Source: Dehalococcoidales bacterium (GTDB lineage Bacteria > Chloroflexota > Dehalococcoidia > Dehalococcoidales > Fen-1064). Taken from it: a DNA stretch of 20,634 nucleotides. Positions 6,604-14,496 of the stretch are shown piece by piece. The stretch is from assembly GCA_028712845.1 (NCBI GenBank), contig JAQTPO010000019.1, positions 1 to 20,634 of the forward strand, given 5' to 3'. The position numbers were made by a program, and so were the translations under genes. The notes under the pieces are model-generated. The model made no database searches and was not told the origin of the DNA. It was given only the letters and a program-made list of their open reading frames with translations. Position 1 is the stretch's first letter. Every line of letters starts with the position of its first letter.

Positions 6604-8139
6604 ATGGTTTCCGCAACACGCACACAAACCGAATGGCACAAGCAAACACCTCAACCCGAGGCTTTGGCATTGATTCCAGAGATTATGGCACGTAAATTCA
6701 AGGTCATACCTCTGGAAATCAACGATAATATTCTGCGCGTTGCTATGGCAAATCCCTCCGACATTTTTGCTATGGAAGCTCTGGCAACCAGGACACAGAA
6801 ACGAATCGAACCTTTCCCTGCCAGTGAAAAGGAAGTCCTAGAAGCTATCGACCTCAATTACAAAGCCTATGAAGACATTGAAAAACAAATTTCTGATATC
6901 GCTCAATCATCACGCACCGATAACGTCAGCGCCGTCAAGGTTACTGAAGAATCTAATATTGTCGATAACATCGCCAATACCCCGGTTGTCCAGGGATTAA
7001 CGCTCATTATCGATGAAGCAGTGAAAGCTCGTGCATCCGATATTCACCTCCAGCCGCAGGAACATAACTTGAGAGTGCGCTACCGCATCGATGGCACGCT
7101 CTATGATATGTTCTCTTTGCCGTTAGAGACAATTAATCCGCTTTGCTCGCGCATCAAAATAATGGCGAGTATGAACATTGCCGACCATCACCGTCCGCAG
7201 GACGGACATTTTTCCATCAACGCCAAAGGACGTCTGCTGGATGTACGCGTGGGCACGGTGCCCACTGTTTATGGTGAAATGGTCGCTTTACGTTTGCTGG
7301 ACAAATCACGTGTCAATCTATCGCTTACCGAGCTTGGATTTCTTCCCGAAAGCCTGAGTAAGTATGAGGAAATGTTGAAATCACCTTATGGAATGATTCT
7401 GGTAAGCGGTCCCACCGGTGCCGGCAAAACCACCACGCTCTATGCTTCCATTAACCAGCTCGACCACAAGGCACAAAACATCATAACCATTGAAGACCCT
7501 GTAGAATACCGCTTCAAAAACATTAATCAGATTCAGGTAAATACCCGAGCTGAAGTAACCTTTGCCGCCGGGTTGAGGTCAATACTCCGCCTTGACCCCG
7601 ATGTCATTCTGGTAGGAGAAATCCGCGATGCCGAGACGGCTAATATTGCCGTTCAAGCGGCATTGACGGGTCATCTTGTCTTGTCCTCAATTCACGCTAA
7701 CGACACAGCCGGCGCCGTTCTTCGCCTTATGGACCTCGGGGTAGAACCTTTTCTGGCATCATCAGCGTTAATCGGCGTCATTGCACAAAGAATGGTGCGC
7801 CGCATCTGTCCTGATTGCGCCCGGCCGGTGAGTGTCCCGATTATGGAAAATATGGCTTATGAGAAAGAGATAGGCGAATCCAAGCAGGAGTTTCTATATG
7901 GGAAAGGATGCCGCTTCTGCGTGAATACAGGCTACCACGGAAGAAGCGGTATCTTTGAAATCATGCGAATCAGCGACAAAATGAGAGTGATGATGCTCAA
8001 TAGAAACGAGTTATCACAACTTAGAGACCAGGCGCTTAAAGAAGGTATGGTATCCCTGCTGAAAGACGGAATGTACAAGGTCAAGGCAGGCACGACCACT
8101 CCTTATGAAGTACTGCGCAATACCTATGCCACTGAATAA
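6604..8139 (+). CDS. pilB: Type IV pilus assembly ATPase PilB (GspE family)
   Basis: This 511-residue hexameric cytoplasmic ATPase drives pilin polymerisation. An N-terminal GspE_N/MshEN-like domain (about 20-90) precedes the secretion ATPase core. Walker A is GPTGAGKTTT (from residue 269), followed by an aspartate-box region IITIEDPVEY. Walker B is DPDVILVGEIRD (331-342, with E339), and a histidine box GHLVLSSIHAND follows. A zinc-binding tetracysteine, C402-x2-C405 and C436-x2-C439, marks PilB/GspE rather than PilT. The length is slightly shorter than proteobacterial PilB (about 560). The ATG has only a weak ribosome binding site. It is the first gene of a tightly packed run extending to pilT. 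Type II secretion is a less likely alternative, given pilT, pilM and pilO-like genes in the same run. Confidence 0.95.
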   Translation: MVSATRTQTEWHKQTPQPEALALIPEIMARKFKVIPLEINDNILRVAMANPSDIFAMEALATRTQKRIEPFPASEKEVLEAIDLNYKAYEDIEKQISDIAQSSRTDNVSAVKVTEESNIVDNIANTPVVQGLTLIIDEAVKARASDIHLQPQEHNLRVRYRIDGTLYDMFSLPLETINPLCSRIKIMASMNIADHHRPQDGHFSINAKGRLLDVRVGTVPTVYGEMVALRLLDKSRVNLSLTELGFLPESLSKYEEMLKSPYGMILVSGPTGAGKTTTLYASINQLDHKAQNIITIEDPVEYRFKNINQIQVNTRAEVTFAAGLRSILRLDPDVILVGEIRDAETANIAVQAALTGHLVLSSIHANDTAGAVLRLMDLGVEPFLASSALIGVIAQRMVRRICPDCARPVSVPIMENMAYEKEIGESKQEFLYGKGCRFCVNTGYHGRSGIFEIMRISDKMRVMMLNRNELSQLRDQALKEGMVSLLKDGMYKVKAGTTTPYEVLRNTYATE

Positions 8140-8150
8140 CAATTACTGGC

Positions 8151-8155
8151 AAGGA
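8151..8155 (+). promoter_or_regulatory. Ribosome binding site that places the pilC start
   Basis: AAGGA lies exactly seven bases before ATA at 8163 and 12 bases after the pilB stop codon. No ATG, GTG or TTG occurs in this frame between the upstream stop (8133) and 8217, so the site argues for initiation at the ATA codon. Confidence 0.6.
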
Positions 8156-8162
8156 TAAGAAA

Positions 8163-9371
8163 ATAGTTTACAAATACGTAGCCTACAAAGAGAATGGGAG
8201 ACTGGTTAAAGGCAAATTGAACGCCGCTACAGAAGAGGCAGCGGTCAATTTGCTGGATTACGCCGGTTACCGGGTGGTCAACCTGAAGGGTTTTGCGCCA
8301 TTCCTGAGTTCGAGCAGATTCTCCCTGCGCAGTTCCAAAACTAAACCGGCGGAAATAATACTGCTCTACCGTCAACTGGCGCTACTGCTCGAATCGGGCT
8401 TGGACATTGTTACGGCATTGGAACTGCTGCGTGTGCAAATATCGAACCGCGTTCTAAAAAAAGTCCTGAACGATATAATCACCGACCTCCGTAGCGGTAA
8501 TTCGTTATCATCGGCAATGGAAAAACACCCAAAAGTCTTCTCACAATTGTCCCGCCAGTCAATACGTGTCGGCGAACGTGCCGGCGGTATCGAATCTATT
8601 CTCAGACAAATCGCCGACTACATGCAGAAAGAACAAGCCGCCGCTAAAGGCATCAAGGGAGCGTTAACCTATCCTATCATCGCCTCCATCGCCACTGTGA
8701 TTGTGGTGATAGTATTGGTCGGGTTTGTTTTGCCGACTTTCAGTAAACTATATGAATCGATGGGAACACAACTGCCTGCATTAACACGAGCGCTCCTAAG
8801 TTTATCGGACTTCATCCGCCAGAACTTGCTCCAGATGGTGCTGGTAACCGCCATAATTGTAATAGGCAGTTCTATTTACATCCGCACACCAAAAGGCAAA
8901 TATCAGATGGATAAGTTTATCTTGAAAATACCACTGCTCGGACGGATTACCCACCTCAAGGAACTAGGGCGGTGTTGCCGGAGCATATCGTTATTGTTCC
9001 GCGCCGGTCTGCCGCTCACGGAAATTTTGCCACTGGTAATCGATAGCACTAAAAATAAAGCTATTATCGAGGCTCTCCAGGAAGTCCATCAAGATATGCT
9101 TAAAGGTGAAGGATTGTCCCGCCCGATGGCAAAGAACAAGCTCTTCTTACCGATGATGGTACAAATGGTGAAGGTGGGGGAAGAGACCGGGAGTCTTGAC
9201 GCTACCATACTGGCAGTGGCGGAGAGTTATGAGACTGAAGCTAAAGACAAATCGGATGCGGTCATCGCGCTTATCCAACCGACAATGACCGTTATTATCG
9301 GAGGTATTATCGGAGTTATCGCCCTGTCAATGGTTTCTGCGATGTACTCCATGTATGGGCAAGCATTCTAA
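8163..9371 (+). CDS. pilC: Type IV pilus inner-membrane platform protein PilC
   Basis: This polytopic membrane protein (402 residues from the proposed start) is the platform through which PilB acts. It contains two copies of the T2SSF domain (about residues 75-200 and 280-400). Each has the typical membrane segments, for example around TYPIIASIATVIVVIVLVGF and the C-terminal IALIQPTMTVIIGGIIGVIALSM. The start is unusual. The conserved N-terminus, which would read MVYKYVAYKENGRLVKGKL, begins at an ATA codon preceded by AAGGA at seven bases. The first conventional start in frame, TTG at 8217, would delete these conserved residues. The stop overlaps the next gene's ATG (TAATG). Identity is secure; the exact start is the uncertain part. 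Confidence 0.92.
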   Translation: MVYKYVAYKENGRLVKGKLNAATEEAAVNLLDYAGYRVVNLKGFAPFLSSSRFSLRSSKTKPAEIILLYRQLALLLESGLDIVTALELLRVQISNRVLKKVLNDIITDLRSGNSLSSAMEKHPKVFSQLSRQSIRVGERAGGIESILRQIADYMQKEQAAAKGIKGALTYPIIASIATVIVVIVLVGFVLPTFSKLYESMGTQLPALTRALLSLSDFIRQNLLQMVLVTAIIVIGSSIYIRTPKGKYQMDKFILKIPLLGRITHLKELGRCCRSISLLFRAGLPLTEILPLVIDSTKNKAIIEALQEVHQDMLKGEGLSRPMAKNKLFLPMMVQMVKVGEETGSLDATILAVAESYETEAKDKSDAVIALIQPTMTVIIGGIIGVIALSMVSAMYSMYGQAF

Positions 9372-9763
9372 TGAAAACATTAGCAAGGACAAAAACGTTT
9401 CATAGCCAGACAGGCACTTCACTTCTTGAAATCCTTGTCGCCCTGGCGATTTTAGGCATTGTTGCCGTAGCTTTCCTTAGCGGGCTAGCAACTGCTGCAA
9501 AAGCCAGCGCTACCGCTGACACACAATCCTTAGCAGAATCCTTGGCGCGTAGCGAAATGGAATACGTTAAACTCTGCGCTTATCAAATTGACGCTACTCA
9601 ATATCAGGTCGACCCGGCTTTGACCATACCGGCAGAATGGACAGTATTACCTGCCAGTGTCCAGACGGTACATGAAACAGACGATGGGCTTCAGCAGATT
9701 ACGGTTACTATTCAACATCACGACAATACGGTCTTCGTACTGAAAGGCTATAAAACCGAATGA
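9371..9763 (+). CDS. Minor pilin, type IV prepilin-like (PilV/GspI-like)
   Basis: This 130-residue pseudopilin or minor pilin is a likely substrate of the prepilin peptidase encoded at 15093. A basic leader of 15 residues ends at G15. After it comes TSLLEILVALAILGIVAVAFL, with the conserved glutamate at mature position 5 and a hydrophobic helix that anchors and packs the subunit. The C-terminal part is short and has no disulfide pair (one cysteine, in KLCAY). Its ATG overlaps the pilC stop by one base, indicating translational coupling. It would act as a priming or tip subunit. The specific subtype is a weak call based on the position and LLEILVALAI pattern. Confidence 0.85.
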   Translation: MKTLARTKTFHSQTGTSLLEILVALAILGIVAVAFLSGLATAAKASATADTQSLAESLARSEMEYVKLCAYQIDATQYQVDPALTIPAEWTVLPASVQTVHETDDGLQQITVTIQHHDNTVFVLKGYKTE

Positions 9764-10299
9764 AAAAAAACTGTGAAATTGGATTCGCCACCATCGAGTT
9801 GATTGTCGGCATCGCCCTGATATCCTTGATTGCGCTGGGCAGCTCTATGGTTACTCAACAGACAATAGCTATCAACGACAGTACTCAGGCAAATATTACT
9901 GCCGTTGTTCAGGTGGGAAATGCCGGCTACTGGCTCACACGCGATGCGCAGATGGCTGAGGGAATCACTACTGATGAACTGACATCACCCGACTTCATCA
10001 TTATCACATGGACAGAATGGGTTCTCGATACCGACTCAATCTACCATTCTGCCACATACTATTTTGAAGACCTGACGGACGGTATTGGCAAACTGATGCG
10101 CCATCATTGGACCAGCGCCGGTGCTAATGAAACTTCACTGGTTGGCGAGTACATCTATTACAACCCTTCTGACCCCGATAACACCAGCATGGCAACCTAC
10201 ACAAATCCGACTTTAACAGTGCGTCTTGTGGCTACCTGTGAGGATACCACCGAACAGCGCGAATACAAAATAATCCGCCGTCCCGATTTTAACTGGTAG
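9760..10299 (+). CDS. Minor pilin, type IV prepilin-like (PilW/GspJ-like)
   Basis: This 179-residue protein has a short basic leader, MKKNCEIG, cleaved after G8. A mature start FATIELIVGIALISLIALG follows, with E at position 5. The remainder is a soluble, beta-rich, threonine-rich domain containing YYFEDLTDGIGKLMRHHW, a pattern typical of PilW/GspJ-type subunits. Its start codon overlaps the previous stop by four bases (ATGA). It is likely part of the minor-pilin priming complex with its two neighbours. Two cysteines are present, one in the leader and one in LVATCEDT, so no intramolecular disulfide is expected in the mature form. Confidence 0.85.
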   Translation: MKKNCEIGFATIELIVGIALISLIALGSSMVTQQTIAINDSTQANITAVVQVGNAGYWLTRDAQMAEGITTDELTSPDFIIITWTEWVLDTDSIYHSATYYFEDLTDGIGKLMRHHWTSAGANETSLVGEYIYYNPSDPDNTSMATYTNPTLTVRLVATCEDTTEQREYKIIRRPDFNW

Positions 10300-10308
10300 G
10301 CATGCAAT

Positions 10309-11136
10309 ATGAAAACATTGAAAGGGTTTTTTAAGGATGAGACTGGACAGGCACTGTTAGTAGTCATGGTAATGTTTATACTGGGAGGGCTGACAATTAC
10401 CCCCTGCCTCAATTATGTCGCCACCTGTCTGAAAAGCGGTAACAATATCGAAAATAATATCAAAGGAATTTACGCCGCCGAGGCAGGGGTGGAAAATGTT
10501 ATTTGGTGTCTGGAACACAGTGCTACACCACCGACACAACTAACAGACGGATTCAACCAGATGAACGTCGCTTTGCAAAATGTGGGCGAAGGCGATTTTA
10601 CTTTGTACTTCGGCACTTTAGTAGAGGTAGAAGGACACAGCAATTACCTGAGCGTCGCGGGAGACATTGTCTGGGATGCAGGCGCACAGGCTTATAAATA
10701 CACCATCACAGTCACCAAGAACGCTTCCTGTACCATCCACATTATCAGCGTCGGTGCCAGATTACCGCCTGGCTATACATATCAAGCTGGTTCCGCCAAT
10801 AGCTTCCCTGAAAACCTTTCCACAGCCGAACCTGTGACTGAACTCGATGGCGATGGCGCACAAATGGTCAACTGGGAATTCGGCGGTATCAAAGTCGACC
10901 CCGTAAAAACGCAAACATTCTATATCACCGGTGAAGGAGAGCTCGAAGGCGACTATACATGGGTAATCGCCAATCGTTCAGATGTAGGAGAAGTGGGGGA
11001 AATTGCCGGCACTCTTTACACAATCACTGCTACTGCCACAAATCCTGCTGATAGCAAGGTTACGGCAAAAATACTGGCTAATGTAATGTTGATTGATGGT
11101 TCAGCCCAGGTAGTTTCCTGGAAAATAACAAAATGA
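10309..11136 (+). CDS. PilX-like minor pilin
   Basis: This 275-residue protein has a prepilin-like N-terminus: leader ending ...KDETG, then QALLVVMVMFILGGLTITP. The motif IYAAEAGVENVIW (about 54-66) is the hallmark of PilX N-terminal domains. The glutamate at mature position 5 is replaced by valine, as is common in PilX/GspK-type tip subunits. The remaining 200 residues form a polar, beta-rich region, with repeated WxFGGIKVDP-like and TYTITATATNP segments resembling extracellular immunoglobulin-like folds. It follows the previous gene by nine bases and would sit at or near the pilus tip. Adhesive function is possible but not shown by sequence. The ribosome binding site is weak. Confidence 0.75.
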   Translation: MKTLKGFFKDETGQALLVVMVMFILGGLTITPCLNYVATCLKSGNNIENNIKGIYAAEAGVENVIWCLEHSATPPTQLTDGFNQMNVALQNVGEGDFTLYFGTLVEVEGHSNYLSVAGDIVWDAGAQAYKYTITVTKNASCTIHIISVGARLPPGYTYQAGSANSFPENLSTAEPVTELDGDGAQMVNWEFGGIKVDPVKTQTFYITGEGELEGDYTWVIANRSDVGEVGEIAGTLYTITATATNPADSKVTAKILANVMLIDGSAQVVSWKITK

Positions 11137-11154
11137 TACCCGATGGAGCTTTAG

Positions 11155-11772
11155 ATGAAACTCACTAAGACGGTCTGGATGTGTCTTGGTGCCGGAATGC
11201 TGGTTCTGGCGCTGGCTCTCCTGGGAGTAGCACGCTTTCAGCAAATTACCGAACAGGAGCGTTTAAAAGACGAACTGGCGGTAGTGCAGAACCGGCTCGT
11301 TGGATTGGAATTAGGGCAAGCCATAACCCAGAAGGAACAATTACAGGAACAACTAAACCAGGAAAATACCAAACTGCAGGATATCAAAAATATCGTAGCG
11401 AAACCTGTCACCAGCATCTCCGGCGATGAGAGGCTCTTTGCCCTCGCCAGAGACTGTAATGTCACAATAACCGATATCAGCGCCTCTGAAACTTATGACA
11501 CAAAACTTAACGATATCCCCAGTGCAGCTTTTTCTATTACTGCTAATGTGAACGGCAGCATCAGTGACCTGGTGAACTTTATCACAAGATTAAAAACCGA
11601 TTTTATTAATAGTATGGTCGAATCAGCAGATATCACCGTCCCGGATGAAACCGGCACAGATTTACCGTCAGTCACTATTGAACCAGTCGACACCATCATA
11701 CCGGAGGAAACTGGCACAGGTTTACCGTCAGCTATTATTAAATTGATGATTTACACATACAAAGGCAGCTAA
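11155..11772 (+). CDS. PilO-like inner-membrane pilus assembly protein
   Basis: This 205-residue bitopic membrane protein has a short cytoplasmic N-terminus, a membrane helix (about 7-27) and a coiled-coil segment rich in E, Q and L (about 31-78). A ferredoxin-like C-terminal domain follows, with LFALARDCNVTITDISASE and FSITANVNGSISDLVNFITRLK as PilO-type signatures. The C-terminal end holds two consecutive 20-residue repeats (residues 159-178 and 179-198), shared as PxETGTxLPS. PilO pairs with PilN to form the alignment complex, and here it precedes the pilM-pilN fusion rather than following it. GGAG precedes the ATG at about seven bases. The name rests on topology, position and weak similarity. 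Confidence 0.75.
   Translation: MKLTKTVWMCLGAGMLVLALALLGVARFQQITEQERLKDELAVVQNRLVGLELGQAITQKEQLQEQLNQENTKLQDIKNIVAKPVTSISGDERLFALARDCNVTITDISASETYDTKLNDIPSAAFSITANVNGSISDLVNFITRLKTDFINSMVESADITVPDETGTDLPSVTIEPVDTIIPEETGTGLPSAIIKLMIYTYKGS
11629..11748 (+). repeat. Two-copy 60-bp in-frame tandem repeat
   Basis: Positions 11629-11688 and 11689-11748 align at exact 60-bp register. The best-conserved part is the block around CCGGA-GAAAC-GGCACAG-TTTACCGTCAG. At protein level both copies read D-I/T-x-x-P-D/E-E-T-G-T-x-L-P-S. The differences between copies indicate the duplication is not recent. Confidence 0.85.
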
Positions 11773-11774
11773 AT

Positions 11775-13208
11775 ATGGCAAAAAAATTAACGACAATATA
11801 CATCGATGATACCAGTATCAGGTTACTGACAACCAAAGGCAATCTGGTAAAGAGTTGGGCGGGGATGTCCTTAAAACAAGGATTAATCGAAGGACTAATC
11901 GTCAACGATACGGCAAGAGTCGCCGCCAAACTTACGCAACTTATTAAAAAACATAAAATCCCCACCCGGAAGGTAGTCCTTGGCATCAGCGCCGTCAATT
12001 GTCTTACACGCCAGTTAACCATGCCGTCACTACCCAGAAATATGTTCGGTGAAGCAGTCTTACGTGAAGCAAGAAGGCTCCTGCCATTGCCTCTGGAACA
12101 GCTCTATCTTTCCTGGCAAATTGTTCCTTCATCAGGAGATAAGACACAGGTATTACTGATAGCAATACGCCGCACCAGTATTGAATCATTAATACAGGCG
12201 CTAAAGCTTGCAAAATTGAAGGTGCAGAACCTGACCATCAAACCTCTGGCACTGACGAGGTTGGTAAAAGATAAAAATGCCATCATCGTTGATGTTCAGT
12301 CGTCTGAATTTGATGTGGTGGTTATGGCAGACAGCATCCCTCAACCGATTCGCACGGTGTCATTCTCATCGCAAGAACTGTCATGGCAAGAAAAAAGTCA
12401 AACCATCATTGACGAAATAGATAGGACCATTAAATTCTACAATACAAATAATTCCGGTAAGCCTCTGGATCCAAATGCCATTATGTACGTTAGCGGGGAA
12501 TTATCAGACCAACAAGAACTGCACTCCTTACTATCAGACAAGTTCGGATTTCGTGTTGAGCCATTGCAGGCGCCGATGAATCATCCCGCCGGTTTTCCGT
12601 CAGGTAATTACCTTGTAAACATCGGACTTGCAGGGAAACAACTAACTGCTATCTCTGAAGTCAGCCGATTAAATCTTCTACCCGAAGCATTCCGTCCCAA
12701 CCAGATTAAATGGAGCCGAGCGCTGGCAATCCCCTGCACCGCCATATTTGCCAGTGTTGCTATCACCTTAGTTCTGCTTATCGCCGGCGCCTCTGACAAT
12801 ATCACCTCAGCGCGCAACCAGCTTGATGTCACCAGTAAAATCCTTCAGGAAAAACAATTGCAAAAGCAAGCTATAAAAAAGGAAATCAAGGTTATGGGGG
12901 ATACTCTCAAGAGTATCAACGTATCTAATGATGCCTGTGTGAAATTCCTCGATACCCTCACCATACATGCAGATAATACAAACAGAGACCTGTTAGCCGT
13001 CGTAGATAATCTTCCCGGTAACGTCAGCATCATCGGTATCAGCCTGAATGACCAAACATTAATCGTGCAAGGGACGGCAACCAGTGAGGCAGACTCTCTA
13101 AATTATGCTAAAGCGCTGGAGAACACGGGACGTTTCACACAGACAGTTGTTTCTAATATTAATCTTGAAAACGGCACATCCGGATACATCTTAACGCTCT
13201 TAAAATAA
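11775..13208 (+). CDS. PilM-PilN fusion protein of the pilus alignment complex
   Basis: This 477-residue protein joins two normally separate components. Residues 1 to about 310 form an actin-like PilM domain, with TTIYIDDTSIRLL as the degenerate first phosphate loop, MPSLPRNMFGEAVLREARRLLPLPLEQLYL as the typical PilM segment, and IIVDVQSSEFDVVVM as the second phosphate region. Residues about 316-338 form a membrane helix. Residues 345 onward form a coiled coil and a PilN ferredoxin-like domain ending TSGYILTLLK. In canonical systems the PilN N-terminal tail binds PilM, so the fusion makes that contact covalent. It starts two bases after the PilO-like gene's stop codon. The Walker-type ATP site looks weakened, because the usual G-S/T-S signature is replaced by DDTS. 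Confidence 0.85.
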   Translation: MAKKLTTIYIDDTSIRLLTTKGNLVKSWAGMSLKQGLIEGLIVNDTARVAAKLTQLIKKHKIPTRKVVLGISAVNCLTRQLTMPSLPRNMFGEAVLREARRLLPLPLEQLYLSWQIVPSSGDKTQVLLIAIRRTSIESLIQALKLAKLKVQNLTIKPLALTRLVKDKNAIIVDVQSSEFDVVVMADSIPQPIRTVSFSSQELSWQEKSQTIIDEIDRTIKFYNTNNSGKPLDPNAIMYVSGELSDQQELHSLLSDKFGFRVEPLQAPMNHPAGFPSGNYLVNIGLAGKQLTAISEVSRLNLLPEAFRPNQIKWSRALAIPCTAIFASVAITLVLLIAGASDNITSARNQLDVTSKILQEKQLQKQAIKKEIKVMGDTLKSINVSNDACVKFLDTLTIHADNTNRDLLAVVDNLPGNVSIIGISLNDQTLIVQGTATSEADSLNYAKALENTGRFTQTVVSNINLENGTSGYILTLLK

Positions 13209-13216
13209 GGAGTTCA

Positions 13217-14302
13217 GTGGACATTATTTCCTTGCTCCAAAGTGCACGCACTAAATCGGCATCCGACCTGCATCTCGTGGCAGGTAGTCCACCGGTCGTG
13301 CGCATTCACGGGTCACTAACCGGACTGGCAGAGTTTCCAACGCTTACGCCGGAAGATACCCAGCAGGCATTCGAGCAACTCACTCCTTCACCCGAAGGCA
13401 GAGAGCAATTCCGGCGGCAAGCCGAGTTGGATTTCAGTTTTAGCATCCCTGATTGCGGACGATTCCGCTGTAATGCCGCCAGACAGATGGGCACCACTAC
13501 TATGGTCATTCGCATCCTGCCGGTAAAAATCCCTCCGCTTGATAGTCTGGGACTACCTCCGGTCTGCAAGGATTTGATTACAAAACCGAGGGGATTAATT
13601 GTTATCAGCGGACCCACAGGCAGTGGTAAAAGCACTACGATGGCAGCGATGATTGACTATCTTAATAAAACGAATGATGGCAGAGGCAGGCGCATTGTTA
13701 CCATCGAGGACCCGGTGGAGTATGTTTACACGAATGAAAACTGTGTCATAACACAACGAGAGTTGGGTTCTGATACACATTCCTTTACCGAGGCATTAAG
13801 ACACGTCCTGCGCCAGGACCCTGATGTGATTTTGATTGGAGAAATGCGTGATACCGAAACCGCCAGCGCCGCCTTGACTATTGCCGAAACCGGACATCTC
13901 GTGATGACCACCGGTCATGCTCCCAGCACTTCCGGCGCAATAGAACGCATAATCGACCTGTTCCCTCCCTACGAGCGAAACCTGGCACAATCTCGTATAG
14001 CATCATTACTCAACGGTATCCTCTGCCAGACCCTTGTCCCCCGAGCCGACCATTCCGGTATGGCGCCCGCCATAGAAGTCCTGCTGGCAAATGGAGCGGT
14101 GAGAAACATTATACGGGAAGGTAAAATCTTCCAACTATCGAATGTCATCCGCACCAATCTGAAAGAGGGGATGCAATTGCTTGACCAGGCATTATTAAAA
14201 CTCTACAGGGACGTCATTATCTCCTATGAAAGTGTGCTCGCTGCCTGTAATGACCGCGAGGAAATAGCGCGCTCTACCGGCAGGGCAATCGCCAGCAGTT
14301 AA
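13217..14302 (+). CDS. pilT: Type IV pilus retraction ATPase PilT
   Basis: This 361-residue hexameric ATPase depolymerises pili for twitching or uptake. The start DIISLLQSARTKSASDLHLVAGSPP is typical of PilT, as are Walker A GPTGSGKSTT (from residue 132), the aspartate box VTIEDPVEY, Walker B DPDVILIGEMRD and the PilT-specific AVRNIIREGK (canonical AIRNLIRE). The histidine box reads GHLVMTTGHAPS, with H234 retained but the usual TLHT changed to TGHA. There is no zinc tetracysteine, which separates it from PilB. The GTG start follows AAGGAG (13207-13212), which overlaps the stop codon of the PilM-PilN gene. It is the last plus-strand gene of the run. No clear terminator follows on the plus strand before the oppositely oriented pilin gene. 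Confidence 0.94.
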   Translation: MDIISLLQSARTKSASDLHLVAGSPPVVRIHGSLTGLAEFPTLTPEDTQQAFEQLTPSPEGREQFRRQAELDFSFSIPDCGRFRCNAARQMGTTTMVIRILPVKIPPLDSLGLPPVCKDLITKPRGLIVISGPTGSGKSTTMAAMIDYLNKTNDGRGRRIVTIEDPVEYVYTNENCVITQRELGSDTHSFTEALRHVLRQDPDVILIGEMRDTETASAALTIAETGHLVMTTGHAPSTSGAIERIIDLFPPYERNLAQSRIASLLNGILCQTLVPRADHSGMAPAIEVLLANGAVRNIIREGKIFQLSNVIRTNLKEGMQLLDQALLKLYRDVIISYESVLAACNDREEIARSTGRAIASS

Positions 14303-14419
14303 TATTCCTTTGTATTTTTTCTGACACCAGCCCTGAATTGCGTCTCTAATCTCGGATTGAATCCGGAGTAACACTACTCATTCTGCCCCCGATATTCTGC
14401 CAACTCCGTATCAACGGTA

Positions 14420-14466
14420 ATTTTCAAAACAAAAAGCCTGCCAGCAATTGAATGCTGGCAGGCTTT
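14420..14466 (-). terminator. Intrinsic terminator of the major pilin gene
   Basis: A perfect 14-bp stem, AAAGCCTGCCAGCA with TGCTGGCAGGCTTT (14433-14446 and 14453-14466), has a six-base loop. On the minus strand it is followed by TTTTTGTTTT. It begins about 30 bases after the pilin stop codon. The same stem may slow plus-strand read-through from pilT, but the T-run is missing on that side. Confidence 0.9.
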
Positions 14467-14496
14467 CCCAATACGGAAGACCTATTTCAACTTATG

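Noticed and set aside
8217..8219. TTG as the pilC start
   Set aside because: It would remove the conserved N-terminal segment and has no ribosome binding site; the ATA at 8163 fits better.
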